Source of the DNA: CAXRGH01 sp964230195
Lineage (GTDB): Bacteria > Pseudomonadota > Gammaproteobacteria > Enterobacterales > Alteromonadaceae
Length of the DNA stretch: 5,553 nucleotides
Direction: 5' to 3'
NCBI GenBank assembly: GCA_964230195.1
Contig: CAXRGH010000021.1
Coordinates: forward strand, 1-5,553
Shown here: piece after piece, positions 1 through 5,553 of the stretch
Numbering within the stretch: position 1 is the first letter of the stretch
Layout: each line of letters opens with the position of its first letter
Made by a program: the position numbers and the translations under genes
Notes under the pieces: model-generated
What the model was told of the DNA's origin: nothing
Database searches by the model: none
What the model saw: only the letters and a program-made list of their open reading frames with translations

Positions 1-42
1 CTCACCATTGCTCACAACATACAGCATTTAAGAACCACCTAA
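1..42 (+). CDS. Possible C-terminal end of an upstream gene (PxpA-like?), partial
   Basis: Frame 1 is open from the window edge to a TAA at 40-42 and encodes LTIAHNIQHLRTT. The stop lies 2 nt before the pxpB start. In many bacteria the gene directly before pxpB is pxpA (LamB/YcsF family), whose C-terminus ends in an Ala-rich helix of the type A-x-x-x-A-x-x-I-R-x-x-L after a VHGD motif. The visible residues fit the end of such a helix loosely. Only 13 residues can be seen, so both the existence of the gene and its identity are inferences. The other two forward frames are not excluded: frame 2 stops at 29-31, and frame 3 runs into pxpB itself. Confidence 0.35.
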   Translation, partial: LTIAHNIQHLRTT

Positions 43-44
43 CC

Positions 45-710
45 ATGGATATCACTGTCTATCCAAATGGCAATGGTAGCCTACTATTTAAACTCAACAC
101 TACTAATTTTGAAACACAAAAGATTAGTGAGTACTTACGTACTGAACTGAATTCAAGGTGGGATATTATTCCCAGCCGAAGCGCAATAACCATCATTACA
201 CATGATTTTAGTTGTCATGAGCTAGAGAGTATTGTCTGCAAAGCAATCCAAAAGTGGACTTATTCGAATGAGCATCAACCCGCTCACCATCAAATCCCTG
301 TGTGCTATGACCTGAGTTTAGGCATTGACTTAAAGCGAGTCTCGAGCCTTAATCAGCGCCCCATTGATGATATTATTGCATTACACAGCGGCAGTACATA
401 TACCGTCAGCATGTTAGGTTTTTTGCCAGGTTTTTTATACCTTGATGGCTTAAGTGAGCACTTACACTGCCAGAGGTTAGAAGTACCAAGAACACGAATC
501 CCAGCCGGTGCTGTCGGTATTGGTGGCGACCAGACCGGTATATACCCCATCGCAAGCCCAGGAGGATGGAATATTATTGGCGCAACACCATTTGAATTGT
601 TCAGGCCAGAAGCGGAGCATCCAGTCCGGGTACAGGCATTAGATACCGTGAGATTTAATCCCATTTCTTTAGAAGAGTATGAATACCTAGTTGAAGGGCG
701 AGATTCATGA
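45..710 (+). CDS. pxpB: 5-oxoprolinase subunit PxpB (KipI / allophanate hydrolase subunit 1 family)
   Basis: One subunit of the bacterial ATP-dependent 5-oxoprolinase PxpABC, which converts 5-oxo-L-proline to L-glutamate in the cytoplasm. The 221 residues match the usual family length of about 220-240. Family hallmarks are clear in the C-terminal half: LHSGSTYTVSMLGFLPGF at residues 113-130, then PRTRIPAGAVGIGG at 148-161, QTGIYP at 163-168 and SPGGWNIIGATP at 171-182, the cyclophilin-like domain shared with Bacillus KipI and urea-amidolyase modules. The N-terminal domain is more divergent; the usual Pro-Gly turn appears as IIPSRSAITI (41-50). The frame is open to the window edge, but the ATG at 45 gives the expected N-terminus (ITVYPNGNGSLLF) and sits 2 nt after an upstream stop. 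No good Shine-Dalgarno is visible, so translational coupling is likely. It overlaps pxpC by 4 nt. KipI also inhibits the kinase KinA in Bacillus, but nothing here suggests that role. Confidence 0.92.
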   Translation: MDITVYPNGNGSLLFKLNTTNFETQKISEYLRTELNSRWDIIPSRSAITIITHDFSCHELESIVCKAIQKWTYSNEHQPAHHQIPVCYDLSLGIDLKRVSSLNQRPIDDIIALHSGSTYTVSMLGFLPGFLYLDGLSEHLHCQRLEVPRTRIPAGAVGIGGDQTGIYPIASPGGWNIIGATPFELFRPEAEHPVRVQALDTVRFNPISLEEYEYLVEGRDS

Positions 711-1636
711 GCATAAGCATTCCCAAAGCAGGCTTTCAGTCAAGTATTCAAGACAATGGGCGCACAGGTGCAATGCATTTGAGTATCAGTCAAAGTGGGG
801 CTATGGATCAGGTAGCGTTTCAATTTAGTAATTACCTAGTAGGTAATCCCGAGAATACCCCTGCCATTGAGATGACCATGATTGGAAGTACTATTCGTTT
901 CAATGAGCCCTACCTATTTGCTCTGTGTGGTGCGAATTTCCAACCTCAATTAAACGGAGTAGCCATCGAGCAAAGCCGTCCAGTATTTGCCACCTCGGGG
1001 GATATTCTGACTCTACCTGGATGCCAACATGGTGCTAGATGCTACCTTGCAATCAAGGGTATTTGGAATAGTAAGTACTTACTTGGGAGCGCCGCAACTC
1101 AGGTTGCGGTGGGGTATGCGGGTCATCAACTGGCTGACGGTGATGCAATTGAGATACAAAGTCCTTATGCGAATACTTCCCTTAGTGACTACCGTATCAG
1201 AGACAACATCAAACGGTACTCACCTCACTACTCAGGACATTATTTACTGCGGATCGTTGCCAGTGCAGAAACCCATTTATTCTCAGAAGCTCAGAAAACA
1301 GAGTTTACACAACAAATATTTGAAGTGAGTACTCACAGCAATCGTATGGGGATTAGACTTTCCAATTCAGAACTTCGTCATTCACCTCCGATTTCATCAA
1401 CTGGATTGTCTCTCGGAAGTATTCAAATTACACCCTCGGGCATGCCAATTATTAGTGGACCAGATGGACAGACAACCGGCGGTTATCCGAGAATAGCCAG
1501 CATCCTCCACGCCGATTTATCTTTGCTTGGTCAACTCAAATATCCAGATAAAATTACCTTCCAATGGGTAAATGAAATACAAGCACAACATATCAACACA
1601 CAGAAAGCAGCACTACTGGCTGAATTGATGAACTAA
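707..1636 (+). CDS. pxpC: 5-oxoprolinase subunit PxpC (KipA / biotin-dependent carboxyltransferase-like family)
   Basis: Partner subunit of PxpB in 5-oxoprolinase; 309 residues, the normal length. The N-terminus AGFQSSIQDNGRTG (8-21) matches the family's G-x-x-[ST]-x-[VI]-Q-D-x-G-R-x-G signature, followed by SGAMDQVAF (30-38), NYLVGNPENTPAIEMT (42-57) and CGANF (74-78). The C-terminal half carries STHSNRMGIRLS (208-219) and GQTTGGYPRIASI (254-266), both strongly diagnostic. The middle is divergent: where relatives read YLAVAGGI..GSRST, this protein has YLAIKGIWNSKYLLGSAATQ (113-132). The ATG at 707 overlaps the pxpB stop in an ATGA arrangement, with AAGGG at 694-698 as ribosome binding site 8 nt upstream. 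The family was once annotated as allophanate hydrolase subunit 2, but no urea carboxylase domain is present, which favours the 5-oxoprolinase role. Confidence 0.92.
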   Translation: MSISIPKAGFQSSIQDNGRTGAMHLSISQSGAMDQVAFQFSNYLVGNPENTPAIEMTMIGSTIRFNEPYLFALCGANFQPQLNGVAIEQSRPVFATSGDILTLPGCQHGARCYLAIKGIWNSKYLLGSAATQVAVGYAGHQLADGDAIEIQSPYANTSLSDYRIRDNIKRYSPHYSGHYLLRIVASAETHLFSEAQKTEFTQQIFEVSTHSNRMGIRLSNSELRHSPPISSTGLSLGSIQITPSGMPIISGPDGQTTGGYPRIASILHADLSLLGQLKYPDKITFQWVNEIQAQHINTQKAALLAELMN

Positions 1637-1671
1637 CGTCACCTAAGAGCCCACTTAGTATGAAGGTGATG
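1637..1671 (+). terminator. Imperfect hairpin directly after pxpC; possible weak terminator or 3' stabiliser
   Basis: Starting at the base after the pxpC stop, 1637-1642 pairs with 1666-1671 (one G-T wobble). An inner arm CTAAG (1643-1647) pairs with CTTAG (1654-1658) around a 6-nt loop, leaving a one-sided bulge at 1659-1665. The following sequence has only a short TTTT (1682-1685) about 10 nt away, so it does not meet the standard for an efficient intrinsic terminator. It may protect the transcript end. Confidence 0.3.
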
Positions 1672-1703
1672 AGGGTACGAATTTTCAACAGGCACTACAC
1701 AAT

Positions 1704-1737
1704 AAAAAATGCGTGTATCAATGAACAACACACGCAT
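1704..1737 (-). terminator. Rho-independent terminator of the beta-propeller lipoprotein gene
   Basis: A perfect 8-bp inverted repeat, ATGCGTGT / ACACGCAT, has arms at 1709-1716 and 1730-1737 and a 13-nt loop. Read on the minus strand it is followed at once by T5 (plus-strand A-tract 1704-1708). It lies about 33 nt past the stop of the minus-strand gene that ends at 1771. On the plus strand no T-run follows the stem, so it should act only on leftward transcripts. The long loop and 50% GC stem make it moderate in strength. Confidence 0.75.
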
Positions 1738-1770
1738 CTCGATACTGTTTGAATCGAACGTATTTCCTTA

Positions 1771-3726
1771 TTAGAAAGGACCTTTTGATTCTCCAGCTTC
1801 AGCCCAAGGTGTTGAGTAAACCTTGTTTCCACGGAGGAAATACATCAGATCAATTCCGTCATCCTTGTGAATAATTGAACGATTTCGCCATGCATTGATG
1901 TAACGATCACCTTCTTGTTCAATTGACCAGTTACGGATCTCCTTCAAACTTCCACCGGTTGCTTGCGTATCAACTTCCACCATCAACATTGAATCTAGTG
2001 AACGATATTGAGTTGTACAAACCTCATCACAAATACTCCAAGATTGCATTGGTAATCCAAAACGATAGACATCATCCAATTTTAATACCGCGAGTGCTCT
2101 GTGGTCGTAGGATACCGGTGTGTAGCCTGAGGGTTTAACAATCTTTGCGGCTTCAATAGGATTACTAGGATCATTGATGTCAAACAGACTTAACTTCACA
2201 CCTGTGCTTGTGACTCGCTGCCAACCACCCGGTTGTGTCACCACTTCCACTTCCTGTCCCACACCTAAGAGATAATTGTTTTCCAAAGGGTGGAGGTAAT
2301 CAGAAAATCCGGGGATTTCGAGGCTACCAAGTACAACGGGTGCTTCGCCCGCTGGGACATCAATCACATATAGCGGGTCAATGCGTTCGAAGGTAACAAT
2401 ATAGGCTCGCTCCCCAAAATAACGTACCGCATACACGTCTTCGCCAGGTTTGCCAATTGGCTCTGGCTGTTGTTCGTTTGGTAAAGTTGCTCGAGCAACA
2501 AGCTCAGCTCCTTCTTGCACTAATACCGACAATGTATGTTTAATTTTATTCGTTCGTTCTGTATGAACAACACGCAGTTCACCTTGATATTCGCTAAGTC
2601 TAAATGACGGATTATTCCAGCCGAGTGTGCCACTCACTTGTCCCGACCCCTGATAGTCGAGACTCGGTGATAGTGAAAACTTATCCAAAGTTGTTGAGGT
2701 ATATTGGTCACTAATGAGATAAAGATTTTCTTGTGACATATAAATACCAGACGCGCTGCCCAACATACACATCACCTCAAAATTTTCAGGTGCGGTCATG
2801 TCAATTTTCACTATGGTCACAATTTGAGTTGGTGATGCTTCTTCATCAGTCGGCACATAACACGCTTGGTCAGACACCAGCGGCTGAGACTCACCATCGT
2901 TTTGACGATACGTTGGCAACAACTGATTCACCTCAATTGAAGAAAGCAACTCATCATTGGCCGACTTTATTGCATCAGATTCGCCATATTGCCACCCATC
3001 AACGAACGGAGCATAAACACCGACTAGGTAAAGATTTTCGTCAATACGACGACTATCTACAATATTGCCATCAAAGGAATAATTAACCACTTTAGTAGCT
3101 TCTGCAGGATTGCTAACGTCAAATAGTGTGACATCATACGGCGAATGGAAATAACCTGGTGCAACATCCGCAATACGGAAAAAGCCGCTAAAGTAGTTAC
3201 CAACACTCGCAAGACGTTTCTCACCACTGTGTAAATAAATGTCATGCTGACTGCCAAACTGTTCAGTGATAGGTAAACGATTCACCTCGGTTAATGTGTT
3301 ATCGGATCCTCTCTCCAAAACGCGAATAGCACTTTTGATATCCCAACGCCCTTCTTCCACGATGTACATAAAATCACCGTCATATTTTACGCGGTCACCC
3401 TCTGCAACACCCTGCTCTTGAACGTTGGTAGTTGAAAAACCACTCGCTGAGTCTCCGCTAGCGGAGTCTGCACTCGCGGTTTCAACAACAGCCATATCAT
3501 CAACCATCATACCACCGCGATTAACAAGATAAGTACCTAGACTAGCTTTCAATGTATCTGCCAGCGCATCGCCACTTACCTTGCTATATTGTGCATCTGT
3601 AACAATCTCGTTTGAGTTATCATTTGTGTTTGTATCATCATCTATCGACGTTGTATCTGAGCCGCCTCCGCTACATGCTCCGAGCACAAAAGCCGCAGTA
3701 ATAGGTAACAGTAATTTTTTATTCAT
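1771..3726 (-). CDS. Outer-membrane lipoprotein with C-terminal beta-propeller domain (Beta_propel, PF09826-like)
   Basis: 651 residues. The N-terminus MNKKLLLPITAAFVLGAC is a lipoprotein signal with lipobox LGAC and acylated Cys18; Ser at +2 favours the outer membrane. A low-complexity linker rich in Asp, Asn, Ser and Thr follows (19-45), with a second at 84-98 containing repeated DSASG. The secreted beta-propeller family signature begins at STTNVQEQGVAEGDRVKYDG (98-117). Further blades show family motifs: VTLFDVSNP (199-207), RYFGERAYIVTFERIDPLYV (435-454), IPGFSDYLHP (471-480), KLSLFDINDP (511-520) and a final RGNKVYSTPW (632-641). Cys289/320 and Cys566/570 could form disulfides in the periplasm. 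AGGAG (plus-strand 3735-3739) lies 8 nt before the ATG. The biochemical role of this family is unknown to me; a scaffold or binding role is only inference. It stands alone as a monocistron, convergent with pxpC and divergent from the mipA-like operon. Confidence 0.87.
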   Translation of the reverse strand: MNKKLLLPITAAFVLGACSGGGSDTTSIDDDTNTNDNSNEIVTDAQYSKVSGDALADTLKASLGTYLVNRGGMMVDDMAVVETASADSASGDSASGFSTTNVQEQGVAEGDRVKYDGDFMYIVEEGRWDIKSAIRVLERGSDNTLTEVNRLPITEQFGSQHDIYLHSGEKRLASVGNYFSGFFRIADVAPGYFHSPYDVTLFDVSNPAEATKVVNYSFDGNIVDSRRIDENLYLVGVYAPFVDGWQYGESDAIKSANDELLSSIEVNQLLPTYRQNDGESQPLVSDQACYVPTDEEASPTQIVTIVKIDMTAPENFEVMCMLGSASGIYMSQENLYLISDQYTSTTLDKFSLSPSLDYQGSGQVSGTLGWNNPSFRLSEYQGELRVVHTERTNKIKHTLSVLVQEGAELVARATLPNEQQPEPIGKPGEDVYAVRYFGERAYIVTFERIDPLYVIDVPAGEAPVVLGSLEIPGFSDYLHPLENNYLLGVGQEVEVVTQPGGWQRVTSTGVKLSLFDINDPSNPIEAAKIVKPSGYTPVSYDHRALAVLKLDDVYRFGLPMQSWSICDEVCTTQYRSLDSMLMVEVDTQATGGSLKEIRNWSIEQEGDRYINAWRNRSIIHKDDGIDLMYFLRGNKVYSTPWAEAGESKGPF

Positions 3727-3734
3727 GGTGTTAT

Positions 3735-3739
3735 CTCCT
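3735..3739 (-). promoter_or_regulatory. Ribosome binding site of the beta-propeller lipoprotein gene
   Basis: Minus-strand AGGAG, 8 nt upstream of the ATG at 3724-3726. It fixes this start, which also gives a textbook lipoprotein signal peptide. Confidence 0.8.
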
Positions 3740-3745
3740 GTGTGA

Positions 3746-3759
3746 TAGAGTACACTCTA
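3746..3759. promoter_or_regulatory. Perfect 14-nt palindrome; candidate operator
   Basis: TAGAGT-AC-ACTCTA: a 6-bp inverted repeat with a 2-nt spacer, 20-33 nt upstream of the lipoprotein start codon and 6 nt before its ribosome binding site. Its position over the likely 5' leader or transcription start suits a repressor or dimeric regulator site. The 9-mer GAGTACACT inside it recurs in inverted orientation at 3799-3807. No regulator can be named. Confidence 0.35.
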
Positions 3760-3807
3760 CGTTCTCATGAAGAACAATTCCGTTGCTAAATGTCTCAAAG
3801 TGTACTC

Positions 3808-3842
3808 AATTGTTACCGGTGATTATGTGGCAATTTTTTTTT
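3808..3842 (+). promoter_or_regulatory. Weak hairpin followed by T-tract upstream of the mipA-like gene; possible attenuator
   Basis: AATTGTTAC (3808-3816) can pair with GTGGCAATT (3827-3835) with two G-T wobbles and a 10-nt loop. A run of nine T begins within the last stem bases (3834-3842). The layout is that of an intrinsic terminator on the plus strand, yet no plus-strand gene lies upstream. It could therefore be a leader attenuator or the end of a short transcript. With only two G-C pairs the stem is weak and may be chance in AT-rich DNA. Confidence 0.25.
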
Positions 3843-3882
3843 GGTAAACTTCAGTCACTAGCAGTCTTTTTTAATTATTATC

Positions 3883-4812
3883 ATGAAATATAACACACGT
3901 TTATTGATTACCTTGTTGATGTTTACCTTAAGTTTACCTTTTGGTTTGCACGCAAATGACGATTGCGATGCACATTGTTTATCAGAGGGTCAATGGCACG
4001 TTGCCATTGCCGCCGGTGCAGGATACTTTGATTCGCCATTAACGAATGTCAATGACGGAACCAGCCTGACGGTACTTTCTGATATTGCTTGGTATGGTGA
4101 GAATGCGTATTTTGATAACACGGAATTGGGATACACCCATTTTACTGATTCATTCGAGATAGATTTCTTCTTACGGCTCAATCCCGAGAATTGGCTGTAT
4201 CAACAATCAACAGATATTAATCTGTTACCCGTAAACACCTTCGCAAGCAGTAATCAAAAACACCTGATAGACTCGGATTTTATTGGAGACTACGCAACCG
4301 GTGATGATTTAGGTGTCGGCATTGAGGACAGTGACCAAAGTGACAAACCACCGCAAGGGAATAGCTCCAACAACACAGTGACATATGATAGAAAATGGGC
4401 CGGTGACATTGGGCTTAGGGTTCGATATGCTACAGGCAAAAGCATTATTGGCATTTTTTTGGCGCAGGATATCACTGCTGTATACAATGGCTATAGTGCA
4501 GGGCTGAATTATCGATACACTCACGAAGTAGGAAATTGGACGCTCAACCACGTTGTCTCAGCAACCTTTAAATCACAAAATCTAGTGGAGTACTACTATG
4601 GCGTGGGAGACACAGCAGTCTCCAATGTTATTCACTTAGACAGTGATTGGTTTTACTCACTAAACTCAACGGCAAGCAAACCGATTAACGCAGACTGGCA
4701 GTGGTTGCTAATGGCAAGTGCAACACAACTACCCGATCTCGCCGATGCGAGTCCTATCATCGACAGTGATAGTACCGTTCGTTTATTCGCGGGAGTCAGC
4801 TATGCATTTTAG
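3883..4812 (+). CDS. MipA/OmpV family outer-membrane protein
   Basis: 309 residues, longer than E. coli MipA (about 250). A Sec signal peptide (MKYNTRLLIT then a hydrophobic core to about residue 20) is probably cleaved after LHA (22-24). The body shows alternating beta-strands. Family features are GDIGLRVRYATG (174-185), AQDITAVYNGYSAGLNYRY (194-212), the EYYYGV motif (236-241), ASPI (289-292) and a C-terminal strand ending in Phe (LFAGVSYAF), the usual outer-membrane barrel signal. The family includes MipA, a murein-hydrolase scaffold protein, and OmpV, an osmo-responsive porin-like protein; which role applies here is unknown. An Asp/Ser/Asn-rich stretch at 136-166 looks like an enlarged surface loop. 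There is no clear Shine-Dalgarno before the ATG, only T/A-rich sequence. It is the first gene of an operon with the DUF3019 gene (11-nt overlap) and a response regulator, so it may be a target of that regulator. Confidence 0.85.
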   Translation: MKYNTRLLITLLMFTLSLPFGLHANDDCDAHCLSEGQWHVAIAAGAGYFDSPLTNVNDGTSLTVLSDIAWYGENAYFDNTELGYTHFTDSFEIDFFLRLNPENWLYQQSTDINLLPVNTFASSNQKHLIDSDFIGDYATGDDLGVGIEDSDQSDKPPQGNSSNNTVTYDRKWAGDIGLRVRYATGKSIIGIFLAQDITAVYNGYSAGLNYRYTHEVGNWTLNHVVSATFKSQNLVEYYYGVGDTAVSNVIHLDSDWFYSLNSTASKPINADWQWLLMASATQLPDLADASPIIDSDSTVRLFAGVSYAF

Positions 4813-5170
4813 ATTTATTTTTCTTCTGTTAATCAGTGGTTTGAGTGTGCCCGTATTCAGTACCAATGATACCTGGTCTGTTACACCCAACACCTGTATT
4901 GCTGAGAGTAAAGGCGACACCTGTGGGATCACAATTCACATAGCGCTAAAACGTCATATTTCTGGTGAGCACTGCTTATTTCTCGATGGCCAAAAATTGA
5001 AATGTTATGTTCAATTCCCAAATGAATTACATCACTATTTAACGTTAGAGTCGACGGCGATTCTTACCTTACTGAACAAAGCTGGATTATCAATTGCGGA
5101 ACAAAAAATTGTTGTGCAATATATTAAAAATAAACGCCGACGAACCCGAGCGCCTTGGAGTGTATTTTAA
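4802..5170 (+). CDS. Secreted DUF3019 domain protein
   Basis: 122 residues from the ATG at 4802. This start is chosen over the in-frame ATG at 4718 because it gives a clean signal peptide (MHFRFIFLLLISGLSVPVFS, likely cut after residue 20) and has GGGAG at 4791-4795, 6 nt upstream. The mature protein is about 100 residues, with four cysteines (32, 41, 58, 68) in a C-x8-C, C-x9-C pattern that could form two periplasmic disulfides. It ends in a basic KRRRTRAPWSVF tail. The P-x-x-C start, the CLF...LKCYV core and the RRR..PWS[VL]F end are what I recall for DUF3019, a family of unknown function found in Shewanella-like bacteria beside MipA-like proteins and two-component systems. The start overlaps the mipA-like gene by 11 nt and the stop overlaps the regulator start by 1 nt, so translation is probably coupled. 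A role as periplasmic input or adaptor to the sensor is inference. Confidence 0.8.
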   Translation: MHFRFIFLLLISGLSVPVFSTNDTWSVTPNTCIAESKGDTCGITIHIALKRHISGEHCLFLDGQKLKCYVQFPNELHHYLTLESTAILTLLNKAGLSIAEQKIVVQYIKNKRRRTRAPWSVF

Positions 5171-5553
5171 TGCCACGAATTCTTATTGTTGAAGATGATG
5201 CGCAACTCAGAGAGTTGATCAGTTCTTATTTGGAACAAAATTTTTTCACTGTGACTGCACTGCCAGACGGCCAACATCTCGATGTTTACATGAAAAACGA
5301 GACTTTCGACCTGGTTATTTTAGATATCAATCTGCCTGGAGAAGACGGTTTCAGTTTATGCCGCAGACTGCGCAAAGACTATAGCGGTCCCATTATGTTT
5401 TTAACAGCGAGGCTCGATGAAATCGATCAAATTGTTGGCTTTGAGATTGGCGCTGATGATTATGTTACAAAGCCTGTTGAGCCCAGATTACTTCTTGCCA
5501 GAGTAAAAGCAGTGTTGCGGAGAGTATCCTCGGATAATCCAAAAAACAATGTC
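5170..5553 (+). CDS. OmpR-family response regulator, receiver domain, 3' truncated by window edge
   Basis: 128 codons are visible, in frame to the last base. The receiver domain is complete: acidic pocket E8-D9-D10, phosphoacceptor Asp52 in LVILDINLPGEDGF (48-61), Thr79 in MFLTAR (76-81), and Lys101-Pro102 in GADDYVTKPVEP (94-105). ARVKAVLRR (109-117) then leads into the linker. This spacing and the LLARVKAVLRR helix are typical of the OmpR/PhoB class, whose winged-helix DNA-binding domain should lie past the edge (full length about 230). The DIN-LPGEDG and E-PRLLLARV residues bring RstA-like regulators to mind, but that assignment is tentative. TAATG joins it to the DUF3019 stop, with GGAG at 5157-5160, 9 nt upstream. 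A sensor histidine kinase gene probably follows. It likely regulates the envelope genes in front of it. Confidence 0.93.
   Translation, partial: MPRILIVEDDAQLRELISSYLEQNFFTVTALPDGQHLDVYMKNETFDLVILDINLPGEDGFSLCRRLRKDYSGPIMFLTARLDEIDQIVGFEIGADDYVTKPVEPRLLLARVKAVLRRVSSDNPKNNV

Noticed and set aside
353..664. 103-codon minus-strand open frame inside pxpB
   Set aside because: Antisense to the most conserved part of pxpB; no family resemblance.
1029..1328. 99-codon plus-strand frame inside pxpC
   Set aside because: Out-of-frame shadow of a complete family member, with no plausible domain or start signal.
45..1636. Urea carboxylase / allophanate hydrolase subunits as the function of the first two genes
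   Set aside because: Older annotations use these names, but separate PxpB- and PxpC-sized proteins without biotin carboxylase or amidase domains fit the 5-oxoprolinase family.
2733..3086. 117-codon plus-strand open frame inside the lipoprotein gene
   Set aside because: His/Gln/Thr-rich composition typical of an antisense shadow, no ribosome binding site, and wholly inside a well-supported gene.
4290..4551. Two minus-strand open frames inside the mipA-like gene
   Set aside because: They overlap each other and the real gene, with no initiation signals or recognisable protein.
4718..4801. N-terminal extension of the DUF3019 protein from an ATG at 4718
   Set aside because: It would bury a clear signal peptide behind 28 residues, overlap the mipA-like gene by 95 nt, and ignore the good GGGAG site serving the ATG at 4802.
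1..5553. Mobile element, phage, CRISPR or defence system
   Set aside because: No transposase, integrase, terminal repeats, spaced direct repeats or defence domains are seen; all genes are complete housekeeping or envelope types except for edge truncation.

Overview
The window looks like ordinary chromosome from a moderately AT-rich marine-type gammaproteobacterium. Alteromonadales such as Shewanella, Alteromonas or Pseudoalteromonas relatives are the best guess. The basis is the PxpB/PxpC sequences and the set of a MipA/OmpV-like porin, a DUF3019 protein and an OmpR-family regulator, an arrangement I associate with that order. No mobile element, tRNA, rRNA or CRISPR array is visible.

Layout. 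(1) Positions 1-1636, plus strand: the end of a 5-oxoprolinase operon. A short upstream reading frame ends at 42 (possibly the PxpA C-terminus), followed by complete pxpB (45-710) and pxpC (707-1636), which overlap by 4 nt. (2) Positions 1637-1770: a convergent gap with an imperfect hairpin just after pxpC and a good intrinsic terminator for the opposing gene. (3) Positions 1771-3726, minus strand: a 651-residue lipoprotein with a C-terminal beta-propeller domain. (4) Positions 3727-3882: a divergent intergenic region with a perfect 14-nt palindrome, a 9-mer shared in inverted orientation, a weak hairpin plus T9 tract resembling an attenuator, and a 10-nt-spaced direct repeat. (5) Positions 3883-5553, plus strand: a tightly packed operon of a MipA/OmpV outer-membrane protein, a secreted DUF3019 protein that overlaps it by 11 nt, and an OmpR-family response regulator that overlaps that by 1 nt and is cut by the window edge.

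How they work together. PxpB and PxpC act with PxpA to open 5-oxo-L-proline to glutamate using ATP, a housekeeping damage-repair and salvage step. The right-hand operon is probably an envelope-response module: two exported proteins are translationally linked to a response regulator, and a sensor kinase is expected just beyond the window. The beta-propeller lipoprotein is transcribed divergently from this module and shares its regulatory region, so co-regulation is possible but unproven. The most interesting material is this exported-protein plus regulator operon and its structured control region. I see no clear evidence for a wholly new system.
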